DNA from: Galactobacter sp052108535
GTDB lineage: Bacteria > Actinomycetota > Actinomycetes > Actinomycetales > Micrococcaceae
Reading direction: 5' to 3'
Length of the DNA stretch: 64,000 nt
NCBI GenBank assembly: GCA_052108535.1
Contig: JBQDZM010000011.1
Coordinates: 12,904-76,903, forward strand
Part shown: positions 8,273 to 15,960 of the stretch, piece after piece
Numbering within the stretch: position 1 is the first letter of the stretch
How the letters are laid out: each line of letters opens with the position of its first letter
The notes under the pieces: model-generated
Told to the model about the DNA's origin: nothing
What the model saw: only the letters and a program-made list of their open reading frames with translations
The model's database searches: none
Program-made: the position numbers and the translations under genes

Positions 8273-8674
8273 ATGCCCCCCAAGGCACGTACCGCGGTTC
8301 GCAAGCCGCGTCGCAAGGACAAGAAGAATATCGCCCAGGGTCAGGCTCACATCAAGTCGACCTTCAACAACACCATCGTTTCCATCACGGATCCGACCGG
8401 TGCTGTGATCTCCTGGGCTTCCGCAGGCCAGGTTGGCTTCAAGGGCTCCCGTAAGTCCACCCCTTACGCTGCGCAGATGGCTGCAGAGCAGGCTGCGAAG
8501 CAGGCTCAGGACCACGGCATGCGCAAGGTTGACGTGTTCGTCAAGGGCCCGGGCTCGGGCCGCGAGACCGCGATCCGTTCCCTCCAGGCCGCTGGCCTCG
8601 AGGTTGGGACGATCCAGGACGTCACCCCCAGCGCTCACAACGGCTGCCGCCCGCCGAAGCGTCGTCGCGTCTGA
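8273..8674 (+). CDS. rpsK: 30S ribosomal protein S11
   Basis: 133-residue S11 of the 30S platform. The GQAHIKSTFNNTIVSITD start of the core, GFKGSRKSTPYAAQ, and C-terminal DVTPSAHNGCRPPKRRRV are typical. AGGAGAAA precedes ATG 8273. In many bacteria rpsD follows; here the next gene is rpoA. Confidence 0.97.
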   Translation: MPPKARTAVRKPRRKDKKNIAQGQAHIKSTFNNTIVSITDPTGAVISWASAGQVGFKGSRKSTPYAAQMAAEQAAKQAQDHGMRKVDVFVKGPGSGRETAIRSLQAAGLEVGTIQDVTPSAHNGCRPPKRRRV

Positions 8675-8731
8675 TGCGCGTCCATGTGTTCGGGTGATCC
8701 GGTCCTCGTGACAGGCACCCGAACACTCAAG

Positions 8732-8788
8732 GGACCACAATCTACGGTCCCCTTGTCCTCATCCGAGTCCAACGGCTCGGATGAGGAC
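8732..8788 (+). promoter_or_regulatory. Two hairpins between rpsK and rpoA
   Basis: A hairpin with arms AGGGACC and GGTCCCCT (about 8739-8753) is followed at once by a perfect 13-bp stem (8755-8767 with 8776-8788, 8-base loop). There is no T tract, so processing or attenuation is more likely than full termination. It occupies the position where rpsD lies in other genomes. Confidence 0.55.
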
Positions 8789-8848
8789 GTCGACCAAGTC
8801 ACCCTGTGTTGCGTCATATAGCGGACGCTCGCTGAAAGGACCCCATCA

Positions 8849-9847
8849 GTGCTCATTGCACAGCGCCCGACCCTGACCGAAGAGTCCGTCGCCGCAAACC
8901 GCTCCCGGTTCACCATCGAACCGTTGGAACCCGGTTTCGGCTACACGATCGGCAACTCCCTGCGTCGTACCCTGCTGTCCTCCATCCCCGGTGCCGCTGT
9001 GACCAGCGTTCGCATCGACGGAGTTCTGCACGAGTTCACCACGGTGCCCGGCGTGAAGGAGGACGTCACTGAGATCGTCCTCAACGTCAAGCAGCTCTCC
9101 GTCTCCTCGGAGCACGATGAGCCGGTCGTCGCCTACCTGCGCAAGCAGGGCCCTGGCGTCGTCACCGCCGCGGATATCACGCCGCCGGCGGGTGTGGAGA
9201 TCCACAACCGTGACCTGCACCTGGCCACGCTCAATGAGAACGGCAAGTTCGACATGGAGCTGACCATCGAGCGTGGACGCGGTTATGTGTCCGCCGCTCA
9301 GAACAAGAGTGCTGACGCAGAGATCGGTCGTATCCCGGTGGATTCGATCTACTCGCCTGTCATGAAGGTGACCTTCCGCGTCGACGCCACCCGTGTTGAG
9401 CAGCGCACCGACTTCGACAAGCTGGTGCTTGACGTCGAGACCAAGGAGTCCACGACTCCTCGCGACGCACTCGCCAGTGCAGGTACCACCTTGGTGGGCC
9501 TGTTCGGTCTTGCCGAAGAGCTCAACCCGGAGGCCGAGGGTATCGAGATCGGTCCGTCCCCGGCGGATGCTCAGATCGCAGCAGATCTGCAGCAGCCCAT
9601 CGAGGAACTGGATCTCACCGTCCGTTCTTACAACTGCCTCAAGCGCGAGGGCATCCACTCCGTGGGTGAGCTCGTAGCTCGTTCCGAGGCCGACTTGATG
9701 GACATTCGTAACTTCGGTGCGAAGTCCATTGACGAGGTCAAGGAGAAGCTGCAGGAACTCGGCTTGTCCCTCAAGGATTCCCCGGCCGGCTACGACCTCT
9801 CCGCCCACGTCGGTTCCGACGTGGACGACGAGGATTTCGAAGCCTGA
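8849..9847 (+). CDS. rpoA: DNA-directed RNA polymerase subunit alpha
   Basis: 332-residue alpha subunit. The N-terminal dimerisation domain has FTIEPLEPGFGYTIGNSLRRTLLSSIPGAAV. The C-terminal domain (about residues 255-320) has LTVRSYNCLKREGIHSVGEL and the NFGAKSIDEVKEKL helix-hairpin-helix that contacts UP elements. GTG 8849 with GAAAGGA upstream. The acidic tail SDVDDEDFEA is common in actinobacteria. Confidence 0.97.
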   Translation: MLIAQRPTLTEESVAANRSRFTIEPLEPGFGYTIGNSLRRTLLSSIPGAAVTSVRIDGVLHEFTTVPGVKEDVTEIVLNVKQLSVSSEHDEPVVAYLRKQGPGVVTAADITPPAGVEIHNRDLHLATLNENGKFDMELTIERGRGYVSAAQNKSADAEIGRIPVDSIYSPVMKVTFRVDATRVEQRTDFDKLVLDVETKESTTPRDALASAGTTLVGLFGLAEELNPEAEGIEIGPSPADAQIAADLQQPIEELDLTVRSYNCLKREGIHSVGELVARSEADLMDIRNFGAKSIDEVKEKLQELGLSLKDSPAGYDLSAHVGSDVDDEDFEA

Positions 9848-9933
9848 GTCGACTCAATAACTTATTCCTTCATTCCCTCGACTCCCGGATCGTCGTCCGG
9901 GTAAGCGGGGGATCCCCCTAGGAGAACATTCCA

Positions 9934-10389
9934 ATGCCTACCCCCACCAAGGGTCCCCGCCTCGGAGGCAGCCCGGCACACGAGCGCCTCATGCTCGCCA
10001 ACCTCTCGGGCCAGCTGTTCGAGCACGGTCGCATCACCACCACGGTGACCAAGGCCAAGCGCCTTCGTCCGTTCGCCGAGCGCCTGATCACCATCGCCAA
10101 GCGCGGAGACCTCGCCTCCCGTCGTCGTGTGCAGGGCGTTCTGGCGCCCCGTTCCGCAACGAACAAGGGCATCGTCTACAAGCTGATGGCCGAGATCGCT
10201 CCGCAGATGGCAGAGCGCAACGGCGGTTACACCCGCATCACCAAGATCGGCACCCGCCCCGGCGACAACGCCCCGATGGCAGTGATCGAGCTCGTCAACG
10301 AGCCCGTTTCCGCCAAGCAGGCCGTCGTCAAGGAGGCCGAAAAGGCCGCCGAGGTCGCTGCTCCTGAGGCAGAGTCCACCGAGAACTGA
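9934..10389 (+). CDS. rplQ: 50S ribosomal protein L17
   Basis: 151-residue L17 near the peptide exit tunnel. PTPTKGPRLGGSPAHERLMLANLSGQLFEHGRITTT is the signature start. The final about 30 residues are an Ala/Glu-rich actinobacterial tail. AGGAGAA precedes ATG 9934. It ends the alpha operon before a strong terminator. Confidence 0.97.
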   Translation: MPTPTKGPRLGGSPAHERLMLANLSGQLFEHGRITTTVTKAKRLRPFAERLITIAKRGDLASRRRVQGVLAPRSATNKGIVYKLMAEIAPQMAERNGGYTRITKIGTRPGDNAPMAVIELVNEPVSAKQAVVKEAEKAAEVAAPEAESTEN

Positions 10390-10417
10390 TTCTCGTAGCT
10401 GAGCCGCTCAAGCGCAT

Positions 10418-10453
10418 AAGGGGCCCCGGAACCGTTCGGTTCCGGGGCCCCTT
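10418..10453 (+). terminator. Terminator of the alpha operon
   Basis: 17-base perfect inverted repeat (10418-10434 and 10437-10453), A-rich start and T-rich end (CCCCTTT). Separates rplQ from truA. Confidence 0.85.
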
Positions 10454-10586
10454 TGGCGCACCCGGACCCATCAAGCGGTGTGGCGGCACATCCGTCGGTA
10501 CGGGTACGCCGATCTACACCGACGCACGTGCATCGATACCGACGCGTGTGCATCGGGACCTCACCATCACTGGATAGCATGATGGG

Positions 10587-11444
10587 GTGAGCTCCGTACG
10601 TTTAGCGTTGACCCTCGCCTACGACGGCACCGACTTTCACGGTTGGGCCAGACAACCAGGGCACCCCAGTGTCCAGCAATGCCTCGAGGAAGCACTCTTC
10701 ACCATCACCCGAGAGCAGTTCAGCGTGGTCGTGGCGGGCCGCACGGACGCCGGGGTGCATGCCCGCGGCCAGGTCATCCACCTGGACTTAAGCGAATCGG
10801 CGCAGGAGAAACTCAGGGTGAAGGACGGAGCCTCATCGCTGGAGAAGACGCTGGGCAGGCGCCTCAACGCCGTGCTTCGTCGCAGCGCTGCAGGAGCCAT
10901 CAGGATCCGCGAAGTCCGCCGCGTCCCCTCCGGGTTCGACGCGCGTTTCTCTGCTCTCTGGCGCTCATACACCTACACGGTCAATGACCGTAGAGAGAAC
11001 TGGGACCCGCTGCGCCGCCGAGACGTGCTGTTCCTGGAAACCCCACTCGACGTGCCCGCCATGAAAGCCGAGGCCCTGTCCCTGCTCGGCCTGCACGACT
11101 TCCTCAGCTACTGCAAACCACGAGCGGAAGCCACAACCATCCGCGAGCTGCAGGCAGCCGACGTCAGACGCGACGGCGACCTTGTCACCATCCACTTGCG
11201 TGCAGACGCCTTCTGTCACCACATGGTCAGAACCATCGTCGGTGCACTCATCGGGGTCGGCAGTGGGAAGCAAGCACCGGGCTGGGCTCGGCAGCGTCTG
11301 GACGCGCGCGTGCGCGATGCCTCCACCCGAATGGTGGCCGGCCATGCCCTGGTCCTCGAGGAAGTCGGCTACCCGGATGACCAGGAGGTTGCGCTGCGCG
11401 CCGTGTCCACCCGCGCCAGGCGCACGGACGACGCAACCGACTGA
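10587..11444 (+). CDS. truA: tRNA pseudouridine(38-40) synthase
   Basis: 285-residue TruA, which makes pseudouridine in the anticodon arm. LALTLAYDGTDFHGWARQPG is the N-terminal signature. The catalytic Asp is Asp54 in VAGRTDAGVHARGQV. DFLSYCKPRAEATTIREL and FCHHMVRTIVGALIGVGSGK are conserved. GTG 10587. Position after rplQ is usual. The 133 bases before it hold the terminator and presumably its promoter. Confidence 0.95.
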   Translation: MSSVRLALTLAYDGTDFHGWARQPGHPSVQQCLEEALFTITREQFSVVVAGRTDAGVHARGQVIHLDLSESAQEKLRVKDGASSLEKTLGRRLNAVLRRSAAGAIRIREVRRVPSGFDARFSALWRSYTYTVNDRRENWDPLRRRDVLFLETPLDVPAMKAEALSLLGLHDFLSYCKPRAEATTIRELQAADVRRDGDLVTIHLRADAFCHHMVRTIVGALIGVGSGKQAPGWARQRLDARVRDASTRMVAGHALVLEEVGYPDDQEVALRAVSTRARRTDDATD

Positions 11445-11496
11445 TCCACCGTCGGCCCTCACCGCCCGCGGTGAGCAGGAGCACCCTCCTCCCGCC

Positions 11497-11526
11497 TTGG
11501 CCGCACCGGCAGGCATCAGGTAGCAT
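11497..11526 (+). promoter_or_regulatory. Likely rplM-rpsI promoter
   Basis: TTGGCC (11497-11502) and TAGCAT (11521-11526) with an 18-base spacer. Initiation near 11533 would give a leader of about 230 bases before rplM. Confidence 0.5.
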
Positions 11527-11532
11527 TGTCTG

Positions 11533-11762
11533 TTGTTGTGCATGTGCGTGTCCGACACCACCTATCCGCGTGACGGCCCGGTTGCAGGGCCACTGGTCTG
11601 CGGGTAAAGCGGACTCATGACGCCACACCACCTTCGCCGTCCTCACCGGCACCAAGTGGAGTGAATGCAACGACACCACCACGGCGTCTGACTCAAGCGG
11701 AATCTCACACCCGCAAGAATCACGACGTCTGACCAGTACAAGTCAACGAAGGCATATACACA
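11533..11762 (+). promoter_or_regulatory. Long untranslated leader of rplM-rpsI
   Basis: About 230 bases without a convincing coding frame between the proposed promoter and the rplM GTG. It contains a GGCCC...GGGCC hairpin near 11576-11592. The only Shine-Dalgarno candidate is a weak GAAGG. The length fits an autoregulatory leader for L13/S9, but I recognise no known family. Confidence 0.4.
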
Positions 11763-12206
11763 GTGCGTACGTACACTCCGAAGGCTGAAGACGCGAACCG
11801 CCAGTGGCACATCATTGATGCCACTGACATCGTGCTCGGTCGCCTCGCCAGCCAGACCGCAACCCTGCTGCGTGGCAAGCACAAGCCGACTTTCGCCCCC
11901 CACGTGGACATGGGCGATTTCGTCATCATCATCAACGCCGAGAAGGTCGCCCTCACCGGCGCCAAGCTCGAGCAGAAGCGCGCCTACCGCCACACCGGTT
12001 TCCCGGGTGGCCTCCGCAGCGTGAACTACGCCGAACTGCTGGAGAAGAACCCCGTTCTCGCCGTGCAGAAGGCCGTCAAGGGCATGCTGCCCAAGAACTC
12101 GTTGGCTGCCCAGCAGCTCTCGAAGCTGAAGGTCTTCCGCGGTGCTGAGCACCCGCACGCAGCCCAGCAGCCCTCGACCTACGAGATCTCGCAGGTCTCC
12201 CAGTAA
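11763..12206 (+). CDS. rplM: 50S ribosomal protein L13
   Basis: 147-residue L13, an early 50S assembly protein. VRTYTPKAEDANRQWHIIDATDIVLGRLAS, GDFVIIINAEKVALTG, and HTGFPGGLRSVNY are diagnostic. GTG 11763 gives the expected N-terminus. Followed 47 bases later by rpsI, its universal partner. Confidence 0.96.
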   Translation: MRTYTPKAEDANRQWHIIDATDIVLGRLASQTATLLRGKHKPTFAPHVDMGDFVIIINAEKVALTGAKLEQKRAYRHTGFPGGLRSVNYAELLEKNPVLAVQKAVKGMLPKNSLAAQQLSKLKVFRGAEHPHAAQQPSTYEISQVSQ

Positions 12207-12253
12207 TCCTGGGCCACCCCCCAACTCAAGAAGAAGACTTCCAAGGAGAAAAA

Positions 12254-12742
12254 GTGGCTCAGAACGAAGAGCTCCTCGAGGAAACCCCCTCGACCTACAC
12301 CACCGAGTCGTCCGCGACCGCCGCAGGCGCCCCCGCCGTCGAGCGCAACCTGACCGTCCCCGGTGCAGCCGTCGGCCGCCGCAAGGAAGCTGTCGCCCGC
12401 GTGCGCATCATCCCCGGCTCCGGCAACTGGACCATCAACGGCCGTGCACTCGCCGAGTACTTCCCCAACAAGCTGCACCAGCAAGAGGTCAACGACCCCT
12501 TCAAGCTGCTTGAACTGGACGGCGCCTACGACGTCATCGCCCGCATCCACGGCGGTGGCCCCTCCGGCCAGGCCGGCGCACTGCGCCTCGGCATCGCACG
12601 CGCCCTCAACGAGGTCGACCGCGAGAACAACCGTCCCGCCCTCAAGAAGGCAGGCTTCCTGACTCGCGACGCACGCGTCATCGAGCGCAAGAAGGCCGGC
12701 CTCAAGAAGGCACGCAAGGCCCCGCAGTATTCAAAGCGCTGA
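12254..12742 (+). CDS. rpsI: 30S ribosomal protein S9 with N-terminal extension
   Basis: 162-residue S9, whose C-terminal tail reaches P-site tRNA. The core begins near residue 37 (GRRKEAVARVRIIPGSG) and ends with the invariant ..KKARKAPQYSKR. The first about 35 residues (Glu/Thr/Ala-rich) are an actinobacterial extension. AAGGAGAAAAA precedes GTG 12254. Confidence 0.96.
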   Translation: MAQNEELLEETPSTYTTESSATAAGAPAVERNLTVPGAAVGRRKEAVARVRIIPGSGNWTINGRALAEYFPNKLHQQEVNDPFKLLELDGAYDVIARIHGGGPSGQAGALRLGIARALNEVDRENNRPALKKAGFLTRDARVIERKKAGLKKARKAPQYSKR

Positions 12743-12760
12743 TCGCAGCGACTTCTTCGC

Positions 12761-12793
12761 AAGGCCCGCCCTGGTTCAACCAGGGCGGGCCTT
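12761..12793 (+). terminator. Terminator of rplM-rpsI
   Basis: Perfect 15-bp stem (12761-12775, 12779-12793), 3-base loop, ending in TT then CGTCGTT. Confidence 0.8.
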
Positions 12794-12961
12794 CGTCGTT
12801 CTCCCGTGCCACGAGCCGGGATCTCACCTCAGAGCCGGCCTTACCCTGGCTCCACAGTGAGAACCTGGCTCTACGGCGTAAGACCAGCACTGCGGTGCAG
12901 GACGCGGTGACACGACGCGGTGGCCGGGACGTGGCGAACGGCCGTCTAGAATGGGCACATT

Positions 12962-14314
12962 ATGGCAAGACTTTTCGGCACCGACGGCGTACGCGGCAAA
13001 GCAAACGATCTGCTCACCCCCGAGCTCTCCATGGGTCTGGCACAAGCCGGCGCCCAGGTTCTCGGCTTCAACGACGTTGAGGTGGGGCACCGTCCCGTCG
13101 CCGTGGTCGCTAAGGACCCCAGGATCTCCGGCGACTTCATTTCAGCAGCCATCGAAGCTGGGCTCGCAGGCTCCGGTGTGGATGTGTATGACGCGGGAAC
13201 CGTACCCACACCTGCAGCCGCCTTCCTCGTGGCTGACCTCGGTGCAGACTTCGGTGTGATGATTTCCGCCTCGCACAACCCTGCGCCAGACAATGGCATC
13301 AAATTCCTAGCCCGCGGCGGCCAGAAGCTCGATGACTCCATCGAGGATGCCATCGAAACCCACCTGAATCGGGACGAACCCTTGCGTCCCTTGGCTGGCG
13401 ACGTTGGCCGGATCCGACGGTTTTCCGACGCGGAGGACCGCTATGTGGTCCACCTGCTGCAGACTCTGCCGCACCGCCTCGAGGGGCTCAAAGTCGTGAT
13501 CGACGGCGCCCATGGTGCGGCTGCTGGTTGTTCGCCGGACGCCTTCAAGGCGGCTGGCGCAGACGTGATCGTGATCGGTGCCAACCCTGACGGCATGAAC
13601 ATCAACGACGGCTACGGCTCAACTCACCTGGAGAAGCTCCAGGCGGCTGTCCTTGAGCACGGGGCGGACCTGGGCGTGGCTCACGACGGAGATGCGGACC
13701 GCTGCCTGACGGTGGACGCTGAGGGAACCATCGTGGACGGTGACAAGGAAATGGCGATCATGGCCCTGGCCATGAAGGAGGCCGGGAGACTCAAGGACGA
13801 CACCTTGGTCGTTACCGTGATGTCCAACCTTGGCTTGAAGATCGCCATGAAGGAGAACGGCATCAACGTCGTGGAGACCGGCGTCGGCGACCGCTACGTG
13901 CTGGAGGCCATGCGGGCCGGGGGTTACAACCTGGGTGGAGAGCAGTCCGGGCACGTCATCATGGCGGACCACGCCACCACGGGGGACGGTGTGCTCACAG
14001 GCCTGCAGATTGCCTCACGGATGGCGGCGACGGGGAAGAGCCTCAAGGAGCTGGGCTCGGTTGTGAAGGTGCTGCCGCAGGTGCTCATCAACGTGCGCGG
14101 TGTGGACAAGCATGCGGCGGACACGAACGAGGCCGTGCTGGCTGCGGTCCGGGCTGAGGAAACGGCTCTGGGGGAGACCGGCCGCGTCCTGCTGCGCCCC
14201 TCGGGCACCGAACCGGTGGTCCGCGTGATGGTGGAGGCTGGGGACAAACCCACGTCGGAGGCGGTGGCTCGTCGCCTGGCACAGGTGGTGCAGACGGAGC
14301 TGGCACTGGCCTAA
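12962..14314 (+). CDS. glmM: Phosphoglucosamine mutase
   Basis: 450-residue enzyme converting glucosamine-6-P to glucosamine-1-P for UDP-GlcNAc and peptidoglycan. RLFGTDGVRGKAN at the start, phosphoserine Ser104 in MISASHNPAPDNGIKF, the metal loop HDGDADRC, the sugar-binding GGEQSGH and the phosphate-binding RPSGTEPVVRVMVE are all present. No strong Shine-Dalgarno. glmS, making its substrate, lies 1.6 kb downstream. Confidence 0.97.
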   Translation: MARLFGTDGVRGKANDLLTPELSMGLAQAGAQVLGFNDVEVGHRPVAVVAKDPRISGDFISAAIEAGLAGSGVDVYDAGTVPTPAAAFLVADLGADFGVMISASHNPAPDNGIKFLARGGQKLDDSIEDAIETHLNRDEPLRPLAGDVGRIRRFSDAEDRYVVHLLQTLPHRLEGLKVVIDGAHGAAAGCSPDAFKAAGADVIVIGANPDGMNINDGYGSTHLEKLQAAVLEHGADLGVAHDGDADRCLTVDAEGTIVDGDKEMAIMALAMKEAGRLKDDTLVVTVMSNLGLKIAMKENGINVVETGVGDRYVLEAMRAGGYNLGGEQSGHVIMADHATTGDGVLTGLQIASRMAATGKSLKELGSVVKVLPQVLINVRGVDKHAADTNEAVLAAVRAEETALGETGRVLLRPSGTEPVVRVMVEAGDKPTSEAVARRLAQVVQTELALA

Positions 14315-14332
14315 GCCAAATTCGTTGAACTG

Positions 14333-14384
14333 CAGACGTGAGGAGGGGCCGGTACCTGACGGTACCGGCCCCTCCTCACGTCTG
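14333..14384. terminator. Bidirectional terminator between glmM and mscL
   Basis: Perfect 24-bp inverted repeat (14333-14356, 14361-14384) with a TGAC loop between convergent genes. Unusually long for an intrinsic terminator. Confidence 0.8.
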
Positions 14385-14410
14385 AATAGATCTGACGGGA
14401 AACCGCGGGC

Positions 14411-14800
14411 TCAGGCGCGCGGGCTGCCCTTCTGCAGGGCGTCACGGATGTCGGTGAGCAGTTCGATCTGCGGATCGGGGGTCTCGGCATCCGGGTCGAT
14501 GCCTGCCTTGATGGCCTTGCGACGGGCCATCTTGTTCATGGGCACCACGAGGGCGAAGTAGACGGCCGCCGCGATGAGCAGGAAGTTGACGATGGCGGTG
14601 AGCAGGACGCCAATCTTGATGTCGCCGAAGGCCAGCCAGTCGTCGAACTTTGGCGCGCCGAAGACCTCGGCGATCGCCGGCATGAGCACGTTGTTGACGA
14701 GAGCGTCGATGACCTTGCCGAAGGCTGCACCGATGATGACACCGACAGCGAGATCGATCACGCTGCCGCGGGAGATGAATTCCTTGAATCCTTTGAGCAT
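14411..14800 (-). CDS. mscL: Large-conductance mechanosensitive channel
   Basis: 129-residue MscL, an emergency osmotic release valve. MLKGFKEFISRGSVIDLAVGVIIGAAFGKVI is the amphipathic N-helix plus TM1 signature. TM2 is IGVLLTAIVNFLLIAAAVYFALVV, followed by a basic cytoplasmic helix. Length is normal. A purine-rich AAGAT lies upstream on the minus strand. It faces glmM convergently. Confidence 0.95.
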   Translation of the reverse strand: MLKGFKEFISRGSVIDLAVGVIIGAAFGKVIDALVNNVLMPAIAEVFGAPKFDDWLAFGDIKIGVLLTAIVNFLLIAAAVYFALVVPMNKMARRKAIKAGIDPDAETPDPQIELLTDIRDALQKGSPRA

Positions 14801-14888
14801 GCGCTACATCTTAGGGCTCCACAATGGTGATTGGGAGTCCTCAGGATAAAGAGTTTCGTGACTCTGGTAACAGTTCGGTATTAGACAC

Positions 14889-15863
14889 CTATAGTTTACG
14901 TAGCAGCATCCGGTGGACGGAATGATCCGCATCCTTGGTGAGTAGCAGCCGTGCGCGGCCACGCGTGGGACGGACGTTCTCACGAAGGTTGGGGAGGTTG
15001 ATGCGCTGCCAGATATCGGCTGCGGTTTCCTCGGCTTGGCTATCGCTCAACGATGAATAGCGGTGAAAGTAACTCGCCGGATCGGCAAATGCTCCGGAAC
15101 GCAGCCGTATGAATCGCTCCACATACCAGCGGGCGATGTCCTTGGTCCTGGCATCCACGTAGATGGAGAAGTCGAAGAAGTCACTTAACGACAAACCGAC
15201 GGTACCGTCGGCGCGTCGGGTGGCCGGGGCCAACACATTCAGCCCCTCCACGATGAGCACATCCGGGCGGTCCACGACCACGTGGTCATCTTTGAGGATG
15301 TCGTAGGTCAGGTGCGAGTACTTGGGAGCCACCACCTCCGGCAGGCCGGACTTCACCGCTGTGATGAAGCGGAGGAGGGAGCGCTGGTCATAGGATTCCG
15401 GGAATCCCTTACGGTCCAGGATGCCCCGGCGGATCAGCTCCTCATTCGGGAAGAGGAAGCCATCGGTGGTGACCAGATCAACTTTGGGCATCCCGGGCCA
15501 ACGCCGCAGAAGCTCCTGCAACACGCGGGCGGTGGTGGACTTGCCCACGGCGACCGATCCTGCGACTCCGATCACGAAGGGGGTTCGGCGGGTGGTCTCG
15601 CCCAGGAACCGTGATGTGGCCGAGTGCAGCTGGCCTGTGCCCTCCACGTACAGGGATAACAACCGGGATAGGGGTAGATAGACCTCTGCGACCTCGTCGA
15701 GGTCTAGCCGTTCACCCAGACCTGCGAGTCGGACCACGTCGGCTGCGTTGAGTGGCTGTTCAAGTTGATCAGCCAAGCGGGACCACGCCTCGCGGCCCAA
15801 CTCAACGAAGGGGGTCGAGGCGGGCAGGGTCTGGAGTTGGCGGGTTGCAGGAGACCTGGTCAC
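14889..15863 (-). CDS. coaA: Pantothenate kinase, type I
   Basis: 324 residues from GTG 15863. It phosphorylates pantothenate, the first step of CoA synthesis. TPFVELGREAW at the start, the P-loop GVAGSVAVGKSTTARVL, DLVTTDGFLFPN, SYDQRSLLRF, and the C-terminal ADIWQRINLPNLRENVRPTRGRA match prokaryotic type I PanK. The open frame continues far upstream, but that part overlaps glmS and lacks homology by eye, so GTG 15863 is taken. Divergent from glmS with a 97-base shared promoter region. Confidence 0.93.
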   Translation of the reverse strand: MTRSPATRQLQTLPASTPFVELGREAWSRLADQLEQPLNAADVVRLAGLGERLDLDEVAEVYLPLSRLLSLYVEGTGQLHSATSRFLGETTRRTPFVIGVAGSVAVGKSTTARVLQELLRRWPGMPKVDLVTTDGFLFPNEELIRRGILDRKGFPESYDQRSLLRFITAVKSGLPEVVAPKYSHLTYDILKDDHVVVDRPDVLIVEGLNVLAPATRRADGTVGLSLSDFFDFSIYVDARTKDIARWYVERFIRLRSGAFADPASYFHRYSSLSDSQAEETAADIWQRINLPNLRENVRPTRGRARLLLTKDADHSVHRMLLRKL

Positions 15864-15960
15864 GGGCGTTATTGTCCTCGCTGCGCACTGCTGGGGACAA
15901 ATCTGGCGGCTGGGCGGTGTTGGCACCGAGTTCTTCGAAACGACCAGTAAACTGTCACGC

